A program made the position numbers and the translations under genes. Source: Bacteriovorax sp037444575 (GTDB taxonomy: Bacteria > Bdellovibrionota > Bacteriovoracia > Bacteriovoracales > Bacteriovoracaceae). From it: a DNA stretch of 64,000 nt. Position 1 is the first letter of the stretch. Each line of letters begins with the position of its first letter. Shown here one piece after another: positions 33,326 to 41,785 of the stretch. The stretch lies in contig JBBIME010000008.1 in assembly GCA_037444575.1 (NCBI GenBank), positions 248,001 to 312,000 of the forward strand, written 5' to 3'. The notes beneath the pieces are model-generated. The model was not told the DNA's origin. It made no database searches and saw only the letters and a list, made by a program, of their open reading frames with translations.

Positions 33326-34336
33326 ATGGAAAATTCCACAAATACCGTTCGCGAAACATTTTTAAAAGCTGGGCAGGAGAGAAAGTTTGCTTCTTTGCTC
33401 TCTCTTATTTTTGGGATTATTCTTTTAGGTTTCAAATTTTACGCTTATTACATAACTAATTCTCAATCAATTTTTTCAGATGCTCTTGAAAGTATTGTTA
33501 ACGTTGTAGCCGCCATTATTACCGTCTTAGTTATCATTGCAGCTGCTAAACCAGCAGATGAAGAACATCCATATGGACATGGCAAAATAGAGAGCATGGC
33601 ATCTACCTTTGAAGGAGGGGCCATTCTTCTTGCAGGAATTCTCATTGTCATTCAATCAGTTCAGGTTTTATTTCATGGAGCAAAAGTCAACGATGTTGAT
33701 GTAGGGCTTTATATTGTTATTGGAGCTGGTGTGGTTAACGGTCTTCTTGGAGTTTATCTTTTCTCCAGGGGAAAGCGTTTTCATTCTGAAGCACTTAAAT
33801 CGAGTGGGTTGCACTTATTAACTGATACGATGACAAGTGTTGGTGTCGTTATTGGCCTTCTTCTGGTGAAGTTTACAGGTTTGAATTGGATTGACCCTGT
33901 TGTTGCAGCAGTCTTTGGATTGATGTTGGTTTACACAGGCGGAGGAATCCTTGTACGCTCAGGAAATATTTTGGTTGATGCTCATGATGCTGAAACTTTG
34001 GAATTAATCGCTAAGCTTTTTGAAAAACATTACAGACCAGGCGTGATTCAAATTCACTTTACAAGAGTTATTCGAAGCGGAAGTTATCACCACATTGATT
34101 GTCACATGGTTGTTCCTGAATTTTGGTCAGTATTGGAGGCCCACGATTTTAGTGAGAGCTTTGAGCACAGTATTATGCAAGATTATCCTGTCGAAGGTGA
34201 ACTTCATATTCATCATGATCCATGTCGCAAAAAGTTTTGCGAGTCTTGTGAATTAGCAAATTGCCCAATAAGACGGACTCAATTTATCGAAAGAAAAATT
34301 CTAACATTCGAAGAAATTATAGCGCCAATGGAGTAG
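33326..34336 (+). CDS. Cation diffusion facilitator transporter
   Basis: CDF efflux protein with six likely transmembrane helices, the SDALESIVNVVAA pattern in helix 2, HPYGHGKIES before helix 3 and HLLTDTMTSVG in helix 5. The cytoplasmic domain ends in a Cys-rich tail (DPCRKKFCESCELANCP) not usual for ZitB or FieF and probably a metal-sensing or binding add-on. Metal is Zn, Fe, Co or Mn by family; not assigned. It follows the copper ATPase by seven bases, suggesting a metal-efflux operon. Confidence 0.88.
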   Translation: MENSTNTVRETFLKAGQERKFASLLSLIFGIILLGFKFYAYYITNSQSIFSDALESIVNVVAAIITVLVIIAAAKPADEEHPYGHGKIESMASTFEGGAILLAGILIVIQSVQVLFHGAKVNDVDVGLYIVIGAGVVNGLLGVYLFSRGKRFHSEALKSSGLHLLTDTMTSVGVVIGLLLVKFTGLNWIDPVVAAVFGLMLVYTGGGILVRSGNILVDAHDAETLELIAKLFEKHYRPGVIQIHFTRVIRSGSYHHIDCHMVVPEFWSVLEAHDFSESFEHSIMQDYPVEGELHIHHDPCRKKFCESCELANCPIRRTQFIERKILTFEEIIAPME

Positions 34337-34348
34337 GGGACAGTCCCC
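34336..34348. repeat. Palindrome GGGGACAGTCCCC
   Basis: A perfect 6-bp dyad around a single A, starting in the last base of the CDF stop codon and ending a few bases before the convergent gene's stop. There is no T-run, so it is not a standard terminator. Similar motifs are, as I recall, dispersed in other genomes as REP-like elements. Confidence 0.5.
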
Positions 34349-34356
34349 CCTCTGGT

Positions 34357-34584
34357 CTAGTTGTTTGGGGTAGGTTGTTTTTTTTGTGCCTTATTATTTA
34401 TAGCGCTTTCGTACTGCTTTAAAATATCAGGATCAATTTCTGCTGTCGGGATTGATTTAATGGATTTAATTGATTTTTTCATCTCTTCGCACGAGTGAAC
34501 TCCACCATCGCTATCGACGGGTCTATTTCTTCCATTTTCCTTCATCCAGGTGATTTCTCTATTACAAAATTTACAGCGTGCCAT
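34357..34584 (-). CDS. Small zinc-ribbon-like protein
   Basis: 75 residues. The N-terminal MARCKFCNREITWM has C-x-x-C, and a later HSC could complete a metal site (C-x2-C...H-x-C). The C-terminus is Lys/Ser rich and low in structure. AAGGAT precedes the ATG at a good spacing. Unknown function; such short ribbons are often accessory proteins of nucleic acid enzymes. Confidence 0.6.
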   Translation of the reverse strand: MARCKFCNREITWMKENGRNRPVDSDGGVHSCEEMKKSIKSIKSIPTAEIDPDILKQYESAINNKAQKKQPTPNN

Positions 34585-34657
34585 GTGGATCCTTTTTCCT
34601 ATACAAAATTCTGCTTCTTAGGGCAGAATAGAACGAAGATTATAACAAGGGATTACC

Positions 34658-35929
34658 ATGCTAGATATTAAATTCATCAGAGAAAATTCTGACATCGTAA
34701 AAAAGGCCTGCCAGCTTAAAAATATTACTCTCGATATAGATGCACTTCTTGCTATTGATAGAGAACTGACAACGCTTAAGACGCAAGAACAAGATCTTTT
34801 GACTCAAAAAAACGCCATAACAGCGAAGATTCCCAAGGCTGCTGCAGATGAAAGACCAAAATTGATTAGCGAATCAAAATCTTTGGATGAAGCGGCAAAA
34901 AATATAAAACCTAAAACTGAGGAACTTGAAGCAAAACTAAAAGTGCTTATGTACCTAGTTCCTCAAATTCCATCTCCAAAAGCTCCGATTGGAAAAGACG
35001 ATAGTGAAAACGTTGAAGTAAAAAAATATGGAACACTTCCGAAGTTTGACTTCACACCACTTGATCACGTTCAAATATTAGAGAAACATAATTGGGCCGA
35101 CTTTGAAAGAATCGCAAAAGTTTCTGGATCACGTTCATACTCACTAAGAAATGAAATGGTCTTAGTTGAAATGGCCATGCATCGATTGGCGATGGATAAA
35201 CTGATGGCCAAAGGTTTTAACCTTGTGTCTGTTCCTGCTTTTGCTCGCGAAGAAGCGCTTTTCGGAACTGGACATTTCCCTCAGGGAAGAGATCAAGCTT
35301 ATTTTATTCCTGAACAAAATGTGTACCTAGCAGGAACAGCTGAAGTACAAATCAACTCACTTCATGCTGGAGAAATTTTAAAAGAGAGTGATCTTCCGAT
35401 TTTATATGCAGGGTATTCACCTTGTTTTAGAAGTGAAGCCGGATCTTACGGCCGCGATGTTCGTGGTTTAATTCGCGTTCACCAATTCATGAAAGTAGAA
35501 CAGTTTATTATTTGTAAAAACGATCCTACAGAAAGTGAAAAATGGCATCAAATGCTTCTAGAGACTTCAGAAGAGATCGTAAAAGATTTAGAACTTCCTT
35601 ATCGAATTGTTGAATGTTGTACAGGTGATATGGGAACAGGAAAAGTTCGCATGTACGATGTGGAAGCATGGGTTCCGTCTGAACAAAAATATAGAGAGAC
35701 GCACTCTTGTTCAGCTTTACATGACTGGCAAGCTCGTCGCACTCAAACTCGCTATAGAGACGCTGAAAATAAAGTTCAGTATGTTCACACTCTAAATAAT
35801 ACTGCGATTGCCACTCCAAGAATTCTTGTTCCATTCTTAGAAAATCATCAGCAAAAAGATGGAACAATCAGAGTGCCAGAAAAACTTCGTCCTTATTTAG
35901 ATGGGAAAACAGTTTTAGGAAAAGCTTAA
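34658..35929 (+). CDS. serS: Serine-tRNA ligase
   Basis: Class II synthetase. An N-terminal antiparallel coiled coil (residues about 25-105) grips tRNA, and the catalytic core has GTGHFPQGRDQAYF, LYLAGTAEVQ-type motif 2 context, SPCFRSEAGSYGRDVRGLIRVHQF near 255-275, and motif 3 TATPRILVPFLENHQ-like near 385. The length (423) matches the bacterial form. It ends at a strong terminator 10 bases downstream. Confidence 0.96.
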   Translation: MLDIKFIRENSDIVKKACQLKNITLDIDALLAIDRELTTLKTQEQDLLTQKNAITAKIPKAAADERPKLISESKSLDEAAKNIKPKTEELEAKLKVLMYLVPQIPSPKAPIGKDDSENVEVKKYGTLPKFDFTPLDHVQILEKHNWADFERIAKVSGSRSYSLRNEMVLVEMAMHRLAMDKLMAKGFNLVSVPAFAREEALFGTGHFPQGRDQAYFIPEQNVYLAGTAEVQINSLHAGEILKESDLPILYAGYSPCFRSEAGSYGRDVRGLIRVHQFMKVEQFIICKNDPTESEKWHQMLLETSEEIVKDLELPYRIVECCTGDMGTGKVRMYDVEAWVPSEQKYRETHSCSALHDWQARRTQTRYRDAENKVQYVHTLNNTAIATPRILVPFLENHQQKDGTIRVPEKLRPYLDGKTVLGKA

Positions 35930-35940
35930 GTTAAAAATAT

Positions 35941-35968
35941 AAAGGCCCCGACAAGGGGCCTTTTTTTT
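35941..35968 (+). terminator. Rho-independent terminator of serS
   Basis: AAGGCCCC, loop GACAA, GGGGCCTT and a continuing T-run. It also lies next to the convergent reductase gene. Confidence 0.92.
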
Positions 35969-35971
35969 GGC

Positions 35972-36487
35972 CTAAGGAGTTTTGTGCGGAATAGAGTGGA
36001 GAAGTTCAAGGCAAACTTTTTCAACTTCAGCTTCTTGAACCGGATTACCAATCGTCGAAACTATTTGTCTTCCAATTAAAGTCATTCCAATAAAAGAAAG
36101 CTGCATTCTCAATGTCATCAGAACATGATGTCCACCACCGCCACTACTTGTAGCGATCATTCCGGTTTTTTTATTGAAGGTATCTCGCCAGTTTTTTGTT
36201 GATCGGCTTACCCACGCTAAAAAATTATTAAACACAGGAGGAGGAGCTCCATTGTATTCAGGAGCAACTACAACAAAAGCATCGACGTCTAATTGATCTT
36301 TAAAAGGAGCAACGAGATCCTCTGCTTTGTGATGAGTTTCAGCAACGGTTGAATAAAGAGGAAGATCAAGACTCACAAGATTTAACAGGTTCACCTTTGC
36401 ATTATGCTTTTTTAGCTGAGTGACTATTGATTCTGCTAATTCTAAATTCTTCCCGACACTGGCGGCAATTACACAAATTTTTTTCAT
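35972..36487 (-). CDS. NAD(P)H-dependent FMN reductase family protein
   Basis: Flavodoxin-like fold of the azoreductase/FMN reductase group: CVIAASVGKNLELAE phosphate loop at the N-terminus, APEYNGAPPPVFNNFLAW near residue 77, and a glycine-rich SSGGGGHHVLMTL near 117. It would use reduced pyridine nucleotides to reduce flavin or quinone/azo compounds. Length (171) is typical. Single gene convergent with serS. Confidence 0.85.
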   Translation of the reverse strand: MKKICVIAASVGKNLELAESIVTQLKKHNAKVNLLNLVSLDLPLYSTVAETHHKAEDLVAPFKDQLDVDAFVVVAPEYNGAPPPVFNNFLAWVSRSTKNWRDTFNKKTGMIATSSGGGGHHVLMTLRMQLSFIGMTLIGRQIVSTIGNPVQEAEVEKVCLELLHSIPHKTP

Positions 36488-36546
36488 TCTTAATGTATAG
36501 CCCAGTTCGATTTCTTTTAAAAGAGCTGATCTATGTCATTTAGAAG

Positions 36547-37092
36547 TTACTTTGTATATTTATAGTCGCTTTTTCCAAAGGCCTTAAGATTGGCTTTTTT
36601 GGTGAGCTTAGCAAGTTCCTCTTTTGAAATATTGTAACTTCTTCGATTTCTACAGAGATCAATTGCTTCTTCTTTAGAATATTTTCCGCTGTATGCTTCA
36701 AGGGCGCAAACAGCAGTGCTTTGTGTTCCATCATTGGTGCAGAGTCTGACAGATTCATCAATAGTAAAAGGCCCGTTGTAAGCTGTGTTCACACATTGAA
36801 TAGGACTCGTGCTAGTTGCACCTGTGCAGACAGCGATGCTCTGTTCTCTGGAAAAAATTCCTCCGTAAGCTTCAATTGCACAACGAGCAGGAGCATCATT
36901 GTATGCGCCTAAGCAAAGGCGAGTGGCCTCTTCACGAGAGAAGGGTCCATTTTCTGCTGTTAGGATACATTGGCCAGCACTGCCTGCATCAATCGGATTA
37001 CAGACATGTTTGACACCGCCGATTTCGATAATTATGGGATTAGCGAACGCATTTAGCGAAATCAGCATTAAAGATATCAGCAAGTATTTCAT
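36547..37092 (-). CDS. Secreted protein with 29-residue Cys repeats
   Basis: A signal peptide (LLISLMLISLNAFA) is followed by nearly four tandem repeats of 29 residues starting near residue 42. Each unit begins with Cys, has AY.G.FS.EE in the middle and a second Cys 18 residues after the first (for example CAIEAYGGIFSREQSIAVC), then a variable loop. The two Cys per unit suggest a disulfide per repeat in a helical-hairpin array. The last unit is followed by a charged Lys-rich tail. No known family. AGGAGG precedes the ATG. Confidence 0.78.
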   Translation of the reverse strand: MKYLLISLMLISLNAFANPIIIEIGGVKHVCNPIDAGSAGQCILTAENGPFSREEATRLCLGAYNDAPARCAIEAYGGIFSREQSIAVCTGATSTSPIQCVNTAYNGPFTIDESVRLCTNDGTQSTAVCALEAYSGKYSKEEAIDLCRNRRSYNISKEELAKLTKKANLKAFGKSDYKYTK

Positions 37093-37238
37093 TGGAACCT
37101 CCTAAAAATGAAATTATTTTATCAATTTAGTAAGCATTAAATAAAATGTCATCTAGTGCTTTTTGATACCAGTTTGATTTGCTCTTTTGTCGTATAAACG
37201 TATACTAAAAATAAATTGAATACTTAAAGAAGGACTAT

Positions 37239-37664
37239 ATGAAAAAATTAATTATTTTATTTTTGTCTTTGATCACCCTTAATGCTTACGCCTTCAATGA
37301 TCCAAAAGTCGGTGGTGTTATCACTCTGGCAAAAGGATTAGAAAAAAATCTAACTCCCAATGGAGTGCTTTATATTTTTGCAAAAAAAGCTGGACCTGAT
37401 TCAGGTCCAAATGATCGCACTCCGCCCGTTGCAGCTGTAAAAGTAGAGCATCCCAAATTTCCTCAGGCATTTGTTATCACTCCAAAAGATGTTGTCATTG
37501 TCGGAGCTCCTTTTGAAGGGCCTGTGCATGTGATTGCTCGCTATTCTCCGAATGGAAGTGCTACAGATAAAACTGGCGCCATCGAAGGGATTGATCCAAA
37601 GTATCCTTCAACTGAACTTGGAAATAAAAATTTAGCAATCGAGCTTAAAGTTCTTTTGAAATAA
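37239..37664 (+). CDS. Secreted protein resembling the CcmI C-terminal domain
   Basis: A signal peptide (LIILFLSLITLNAYA) and then a single domain whose pattern, GVITLAKGLEKNLTPNGVLYIFAKKAG, then PPVAAVKVEHPKFPQAF, FEGPVHVIARYSPNG, matches the periplasmic C-terminal domain of cytochrome c maturation protein CcmI/CcmH. No TPR part and no other ccm genes are near. It may bind apocytochrome or copper-type redox proteins, which is inference. The next gene starts immediately after the stop. Confidence 0.65.
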   Translation: MKKLIILFLSLITLNAYAFNDPKVGGVITLAKGLEKNLTPNGVLYIFAKKAGPDSGPNDRTPPVAAVKVEHPKFPQAFVITPKDVVIVGAPFEGPVHVIARYSPNGSATDKTGAIEGIDPKYPSTELGNKNLAIELKVLLK

Positions 37665-38294
37665 ATGAATCGCGCTCTTTTTCCCAAAAATGAAGAATGG
37701 GGAACAGGTGATGAGGCCTTAGACTTAAGGCTCTCGAATGCTTTAAAAAAAGCAGCAGATGATCTATCACTAGAGTCCATTAGCGAATTTTATTTTTTTG
37801 GAATGAGCACTAAGCCTCGTGCATATAATCCGATGCTGCCGATGACGATAGAGCTTGTAACCAAGGCACTCCTTTTTCATCTGGCCCCAGATGAATATAA
37901 CGATTTTCTTTTAAAGAAATTAAAAGGAAATTACTTTTTAAAAGAGAAGGTTCCATTTGATTTAAAAGATTTGGATGAAATAGTGGCCTCTCTTAAAAAA
38001 AACCACAAATACCGCTATAAGGATCAAATCGACTTTTATTTTTCAGTGCAAAATGCAATCGAGCGAAACCCTTTTGTCCAGTATGAGATAAAGAGATCTC
38101 TCAATGATTTACAGGCAAAAATCATATTTAAAGAATTCAGAAACTTTCTAAGTGGGGAAGTTACAAAAGAAAGCTATGACGATGAATTTTTATGTGCGCT
38201 AAGAGGTGGGAAGAGAGTTCTTGTTATCGAAAACTTCGCTGAAATTTGGTACGATAAAGATCAACTTTATTCTTTATCCAAGCTCAGGGAGTAA
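37665..38294 (+). CDS. Unknown cytoplasmic protein
   Basis: 209 residues, no signal peptide or transmembrane helix, many charged residues and a run of helices (LPMTIELVTKALLFHL, EIVASLKKNHKYRYKDQID). The start is ATG 37665 immediately after the preceding stop, and the gene is followed two bases later by the RibD-like gene, so the three are probably one transcript. No family recognised. Confidence 0.65.
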   Translation: MNRALFPKNEEWGTGDEALDLRLSNALKKAADDLSLESISEFYFFGMSTKPRAYNPMLPMTIELVTKALLFHLAPDEYNDFLLKKLKGNYFLKEKVPFDLKDLDEIVASLKKNHKYRYKDQIDFYFSVQNAIERNPFVQYEIKRSLNDLQAKIIFKEFRNFLSGEVTKESYDDEFLCALRGGKRVLVIENFAEIWYDKDQLYSLSKLRE

Positions 38295-38296
38295 GA

Positions 38297-39178
38297 ATGA
38301 ATCAAGCGATTTATCCCCTGTTAAATATGAATCACGAACACTATATAAAAATGACTTTTGATTTGGCACTAAAGGGATTGGGGCACACGAGCCCTAATCC
38401 ACTAGTTGGCGCCGTAATTGTTTCTAACGGAAAAATTATTGGAACTGGCCACCATCAAAAATACGGAAGTGCGAAGGCCGAAGTTAACGCTATCCTGGAT
38501 GCTAAAGCAAAAGGTCACAGTACTCTCGGAGCGACTCTTTATTGTAATCTAGAACCTTTAGCTTCTTTGATCATGGATGAAAAAATTTCGACAGTCGTTA
38601 TCTCTAATGGAGAAGGGACTACTTTAAAAGAGCATGGAGTTGAAGTAATCACAGGCGTTCTAGAAAGTGAAGGCCTGTTGTTGAACGAAGTTTATTTTAA
38701 ATTTAGCAAAACGAAATCTCCTTTTATTCATTTAATAAAAGATAACCATGAAGCAATTCACGACTTCCGTCAGAAATACGATTGTGTACTTGTGGATAGA
38801 GAAACAATAGATCGTGAAGATCTAAGCCTTACAATAAACTCGGATAAATTTGAAAAAGTCTCTCAGCCTCTGCGTTTAGTTATTAGTTCTTTGAAAGAAC
38901 TCAATCGCGACTGGAAGATTCTTACAGATGAATTCAGACGAAATACGATGATGATAGCAACAGACGATGAAGTGAATAATCATCCTGAAATTGTGCGTTT
39001 TCTTGAATCAAGTGGAGTCGCTCTTTTGTCTTTGAAAAAAAATGATGAGGGAAAAGTTGATTTAAAAGCGATGCTTAAAAGTCTAGCAAGTCTTAAGTTA
39101 ACTTCTATTCTTGTAGAGGGAAGTCCTGGGTTGTCGGATGAATTTTTTAAAGTTGGACTCGTAGATAAAATTGATTAG
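38297..39178 (+). CDS. Degenerate RibD-like deaminase/reductase
   Basis: The opening GHTSPNPLVGAVIVSNGKIIGTGHH and LILVEGSPGL-type end show descent from RibD, the bifunctional riboflavin enzyme. Key residues are gone: the zinc-binding HAE is KAE (AKAEVNAIL near residue 58), and the PC-x-H-x-G-x-x-P-P-C loop is replaced by a short EPLASLIMDEKI. The protein is 293 residues and stops right after GLVDKID, about 50 residues before the usual end of the reductase domain. The deaminase cannot be active and the reductase is probably impaired. Alternative: a repurposed paralogue with another job. No other rib genes are near. Confidence 0.72.
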   Translation: MNQAIYPLLNMNHEHYIKMTFDLALKGLGHTSPNPLVGAVIVSNGKIIGTGHHQKYGSAKAEVNAILDAKAKGHSTLGATLYCNLEPLASLIMDEKISTVVISNGEGTTLKEHGVEVITGVLESEGLLLNEVYFKFSKTKSPFIHLIKDNHEAIHDFRQKYDCVLVDRETIDREDLSLTINSDKFEKVSQPLRLVISSLKELNRDWKILTDEFRRNTMMIATDDEVNNHPEIVRFLESSGVALLSLKKNDEGKVDLKAMLKSLASLKLTSILVEGSPGLSDEFFKVGLVDKID

Positions 39179-39190
39179 AGAAATAAAAAA

Positions 39191-39212
39191 GGCCCCGATT
39201 GGGGCCTTTTTT
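39191..39212. terminator. Bidirectional rho-independent terminator
   Basis: GGCCCC, loop GATT, GGGGCC with six A before and six T after, so it can end both the ribD-like transcript and the convergent yebC-like gene. Confidence 0.9.
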
Positions 39213-39215
39213 ATT

Positions 39216-39947
39216 TTATGCTTCAGCAAAAGAATCGTCGTATTTTACGTTGTGATAAACTTTTGTAACATCATCGTCACCTTCTAGAAGATCGACAAGT
39301 TTCATAACAGTTTTAAAAGTTTCTTTATCAATTTCTTTAAATGTTAAAGGAACTCGTTCAAGACCAGCTTCATCAGCAACAACTTTCAGTTCATCAAGTT
39401 TATGTTGAATTGGCCCAAATGCTTCCATAGGTCCTGTAACAGTGAAGAATCCATCTTCAAGAACAACATCATCAGCACCAGCATCGATCATGTCCATAGT
39501 GAAATCATCTTCAACTAGTTTTCCTTGTGGAAGTTCAAATACTGCTTTTCTTTCAAACACAAATTGAAGACAGCCAGTCGTTCCAAGAGATCCACCGCAT
39601 TTATTGAAGAAGTTTCTTACGTTGGCGACAGTTCTTGTAACGTTATTTGTAGAAGCCTCCACGAAGATTGCGACACCGTTTGGTCCATAACCTTCATAAG
39701 CGATATCTTCATATCCTTCGTCCTCGTTGCCTAAACCTTTTTTGATCGCGCGATCGATATTGTCTTTAGGCACGTTGTATTTTCTACATTTTTCTAAAGC
39801 AATACGTAGCAAGAAGTTACTCGCAACTTCTTCACCGCCATTTTTTACAGCCTTAGTTACTTCGCGAAGAAGTTTGGTGTACATGAGTGATCGTTGTTTA
39901 TCCTGATCACCTTTTTTTTCTTTAATGTTGTTCCACTTACGTCCCAT
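39216..39947 (-). CDS. YebC/PmpR-family DNA-binding or translation factor
   Basis: The N-terminal MGRKWNNIKEKKGDQDK and MYTKLLREVTKAVKNGG and later NVPKDNIDRAIKKGLG are the YebC signature. The MGRKWxNI opening is that of the YeeN-like branch rather than of E. coli YebC (MAGHSKWANI). YebC proteins have been described as regulators and, more recently, as helping ribosomes through difficult proline-rich stretches. Length (243) is normal. It lies 28 bases downstream of an ABC-F gene on the same strand; both may act on translation. Confidence 0.92.
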   Translation of the reverse strand: MGRKWNNIKEKKGDQDKQRSLMYTKLLREVTKAVKNGGEEVASNFLLRIALEKCRKYNVPKDNIDRAIKKGLGNEDEGYEDIAYEGYGPNGVAIFVEASTNNVTRTVANVRNFFNKCGGSLGTTGCLQFVFERKAVFELPQGKLVEDDFTMDMIDAGADDVVLEDGFFTVTGPMEAFGPIQHKLDELKVVADEAGLERVPLTFKEIDKETFKTVMKLVDLLEGDDDVTKVYHNVKYDDSFAEA

Positions 39948-39975
39948 TTCATCATCCTTTTATAGTTGATTAATT

Positions 39976-41559
39976 TTAATTTAATCCCAAGTATTCATCA
40001 AATGATTTTTCTACATCAATAATGCTTCCATCTGCCTGAATATCAATAATTCTATTGGCCACAGTTTGAACAAACTCGTGATCGTGGCAAGCAAAGATAA
40101 GGGCAGAGTCCCACTTCTTTAGGCCTTCGTTAACTGAGGTGATACTTTCAAGATCCAAGTGGTTGGTCGGTCCATCCATGATAAGAACGTTTGGACCTTC
40201 AAGCATCATTTTTGAAAGCATCATACGAACTTTTTCTCCCCCAGAGAGAACGTTCGTTTTCTTAAGCGCTTCTTCTCCAGAGAAAAGCATACGGCCTAAG
40301 AAACCTCTGACGAACGATTCATCTTTATCGTCAGAAAAATCGCGAAGCCAATCTACCAGGTTATATCTTCCATCGGAAAAATAGCTGGAGTTATCCGCAG
40401 GGAAATAAGAGCGCTGAGCTGTTACTCCCCAATTGACAGTTCCAGAATCTGGTTTAGTAACGCCCGCAAGAACATCCATGAGTGCTGAACAGGCTTGGTC
40501 AGTTCCAAGTAGAACAATCTTATCTGATTTTCTTGCTTGAAAAGAAATATTCTTGAAGAGGACTTTCCCTTCAACAGAAAGTGATAATTTTTCAACATTG
40601 AGTACATCTTTTCCGATTTCTTTTTTCGCTTTAAAAGAAACGAAAGGATATTTTCTGTTAGAAGGTTGAATATCTTCAAGCGTGATTTTATCAAGCGTCT
40701 TCTGACGAGAGGTTGCTTGTTTTGACTTTGAAGCATTGGCACTAAAGCGCGCGATAAAGTCTTTGAGCTCTTTAATTTTCTCTTCAGTCTTTTTGTTCTG
40801 ATTTGATTTTAGAGTAAGCGCAAGTTGTGATGATTGATACCAGAAATCGTAGTTACCTGTATAAATTTGGATTTTTCCAAAATCGATATCGGCCATATGA
40901 GTACACACTTTGTTTAAAAAGTGACGATCGTGAGATACAACGATAACTGTGTTTTGAAAGTCAGCAAGAAAGTTTTCTAACCAATGAATCGCTTTCATGT
41001 CCAAGTGGTTGGTAGGCTCATCCAGAAGAAGGATGTCAGGTTTTCCAAAAAGTGCTTGAGCAAGAAGAACCTTTACTTTTTCTCCACCGTTTAGGTCTTT
41101 CATTTTTTTTGAAAGGAGCTCTTCTTTAATTCCAAGACCTGAAAGCATTGTTGCCGCTTCACTTTCAGCTTCCCATCCATTCATTTCAGCAAAAGCAGAT
41201 TCTAGTTCAGCTGCGCGAATACCATCTTCATCTGAAAAATTTTCTTTGGCATAAAGAGCGTCTTTTTCTTCCATCACTTCCATGAGTTTCTTGTTACCCA
41301 TGATAACAACTTTTAGAACTTCATCTTCTTCGTAAAGAAAGTGATCTTGCTTTAAAACAGAAAGACGCTGACCAGGAGTTATAAAAACAGTACCTGTAGA
41401 TGTTGGAATTTCACCTGATAAAATTTTAAGGAAGGTTGATTTTCCAGCGCCGTTTGCTCCGATTAATCCGTAGCAATTTCCGGGTGTGAATTTAATATCC
41501 ACATCTTCAAAAAGTTTACGTGCGCCGTAACGAAGGCCCACATTTTGGCAAATAATCAT
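39976..41559 (-). CDS. ABC-F ATPase, YbiT-like, second nucleotide site degenerate
   Basis: Two ABC cassettes without a membrane domain. Cassette 1 is complete: Walker A GANGAGKSTFLKIL near residue 35, signature LNGGEKVKVLLAQ and Walker B LLLDEPTNHLDM. In cassette 2 the Walker A is GTDQACSALMDVL, with no Gly-Lys-Ser/Thr, and Walker B reads IMDGPTNHLD with Gly for the catalytic Glu, although the signature LSGGEKVRMML is kept. As I recall, this loss is a feature of one YbiT-like subgroup. ABC-F proteins act on ribosomes. Linker of about 80 charged residues lies between the cassettes. Confidence 0.88.
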   Translation of the reverse strand: MIICQNVGLRYGARKLFEDVDIKFTPGNCYGLIGANGAGKSTFLKILSGEIPTSTGTVFITPGQRLSVLKQDHFLYEEDEVLKVVIMGNKKLMEVMEEKDALYAKENFSDEDGIRAAELESAFAEMNGWEAESEAATMLSGLGIKEELLSKKMKDLNGGEKVKVLLAQALFGKPDILLLDEPTNHLDMKAIHWLENFLADFQNTVIVVSHDRHFLNKVCTHMADIDFGKIQIYTGNYDFWYQSSQLALTLKSNQNKKTEEKIKELKDFIARFSANASKSKQATSRQKTLDKITLEDIQPSNRKYPFVSFKAKKEIGKDVLNVEKLSLSVEGKVLFKNISFQARKSDKIVLLGTDQACSALMDVLAGVTKPDSGTVNWGVTAQRSYFPADNSSYFSDGRYNLVDWLRDFSDDKDESFVRGFLGRMLFSGEEALKKTNVLSGGEKVRMMLSKMMLEGPNVLIMDGPTNHLDLESITSVNEGLKKWDSALIFACHDHEFVQTVANRIIDIQADGSIIDVEKSFDEYLGLN

Positions 41560-41743
41560 AGTTATTCCTTAGCGTGTTTGAATTTTTTTTCGATATCCCT
41601 TTTTAGAACGAATGAGAGGAAATGTCAGGGCTTTTTCGAGCGGATTTTCACTAAGTTGGTGCGGGGAGACAAATTCAAAGGTGGACTAAAAGTGATTTAG
41701 TCGGTTAAAACTAAATTAACGAATAATAAAAATAACACACTGC

Positions 41744-41761
41744 AAAGGTATAAGTACCTTT
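41744..41761. other. Hairpin in the leader of the 41786 gene
   Basis: AAAGGTA, loop TAAG, TACCTTT, a perfect 7-bp stem 25 bases before the start of the small ORF. No long T-run follows. The rest of 41560-41743 shows nothing I can name. Confidence 0.35.
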
Positions 41762-41785
41762 TCATAGACTCAAGGAGTTGTAGCT

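Noticed and set aside
36721..37105. Plus-strand frames opposite the Cys-repeat protein
   Set aside because: They reflect the repeated codon pattern of the real gene, which has a signal peptide and ribosome site.
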